From Streptomyces viridochromogenes (GTDB taxonomy: Bacteria; Actinomycetota; Actinomycetes; Streptomycetales; Streptomycetaceae): 64,000 nucleotides of DNA. The number at the start of each line of letters is the position of its first letter. Positions within the stretch are counted from its first letter, which is position 1. The notes beneath the pieces were generated by a model. It made no database searches, was not told the DNA's origin, and saw only the letters and a program-made list of their open reading frames with translations. The position numbers were made by a program, and so were the translations under genes. Below are positions 63,887-64,000 of the stretch, in pieces. Location: contig NZ_LGUR01000230.1 in NCBI RefSeq assembly GCF_001270495.1, positions 286,705-350,704 of the forward strand. Reading direction: 5' to 3'.

Positions 63887-64000
63887 CTCTTATCTCCTGG
63901 TGAGAGAGGTTGTCGGCGGCCGGTCGGCCTACCGGTGCCGGTCGGGGGTTGCCCTCCCCTTCCGACACCACTAATTAAACCATGTTCTAGGGGTTGGGTC
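63887..64000 (-). promoter_or_regulatory. Promoter/leader module 1 (cut by window edge)
   Basis: TTTAAT (-10, 63979-63974) with GACC at 64000-63997 as the visible end of a -35 whose first two bases are outside. The leader (GGGCAACCCCCGACCGGCAC, then CTCTCTCACCAGGAG) is the same type as modules 2 and 3. Confidence 0.75.

Overview
The base composition (very high GC with AT-poor third positions), the rodlin gene, type VII secretion relics, DUF2637, DUF3560 and SCO6880-type proteins and the GTG/ATGA-coupled operons all point to a Streptomyces or a close relative. A complete set of type IV transfer genes, a MobF relaxase, an antirestriction-like protein, a broken transposase and a broken integrase indicate a large conjugative element (plasmid or integrative element), with no chromosomal housekeeping run in view.

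Layout. 0-18.1 kb (+ strand) is the transfer region: a DUF2637 membrane protein, a lipoprotein, a lytic transglycosylase/NlpC-P60 enzyme, a small pilin-like membrane protein, a VirB8/TcpC-like protein, a VirB6-like channel protein, an SCO6880-family protein, a VirB4-like ATPase and a VirD4-like coupling protein whose membrane anchor seems to sit on a separate small ORF. An AT-richer island at 2.3-6.2 kb inside it carries a small three-helix membrane protein and a 962-codon reading frame that joins a complete ribosomal protein L4 (uL4) paralogue to a subtilisin-family (S8) protease. I consider this the most unusual item in the window.

18.1-34.7 kb is a complete type I-E CRISPR-Cas locus. The order is a truncated IS481-type transposase, array 1 (45 repeats, read on -), then cas2, cas1, cas6e, cas5e, cas7e, casB, casA and cas3 (all on -, every junction overlapping), then array 2 (53 repeats, read on +). 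The two leaders share a motif at exactly the same distance from the first repeat. Decayed repeat-like copies follow array 2.

34.7-39.1 kb is a scar zone: an unrecognised fragment, a DUF6177 protein, the C-terminal half of EccC (type VII secretion ATPase) and a frameshifted tyrosine-recombinase relic. 39.1-50.1 kb holds accessory genes: a gamma-glutamylcyclotransferase-like protein, a GNAT acetyltransferase, a large regulator, and a cluster with two HATPase-type proteins, a DUF6415-like protein, a zinc-ribbon-like protein, an Fe/2-oxoglutarate oxygenase, two glycosyltransferases, a WecC-like nucleotide-sugar dehydrogenase and an unknown 462-residue protein, possibly a small glycosylated natural-product or surface-glycan pathway.

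50.2-64 kb (mostly -) is the mobilisation and leading-region block: a 1487-residue MobF relaxase-helicase with a perfect palindrome just upstream, a rodlin cassette flanked by inverted repeats, then about a dozen small plasmid-type genes (HTH protein, DUF6349-like, DUF3560, ArdC-like and unknowns). Several of these share one repeated promoter plus 5'-leader module, which suggests a coordinated regulon that may switch on together, for example on entry to a recipient.
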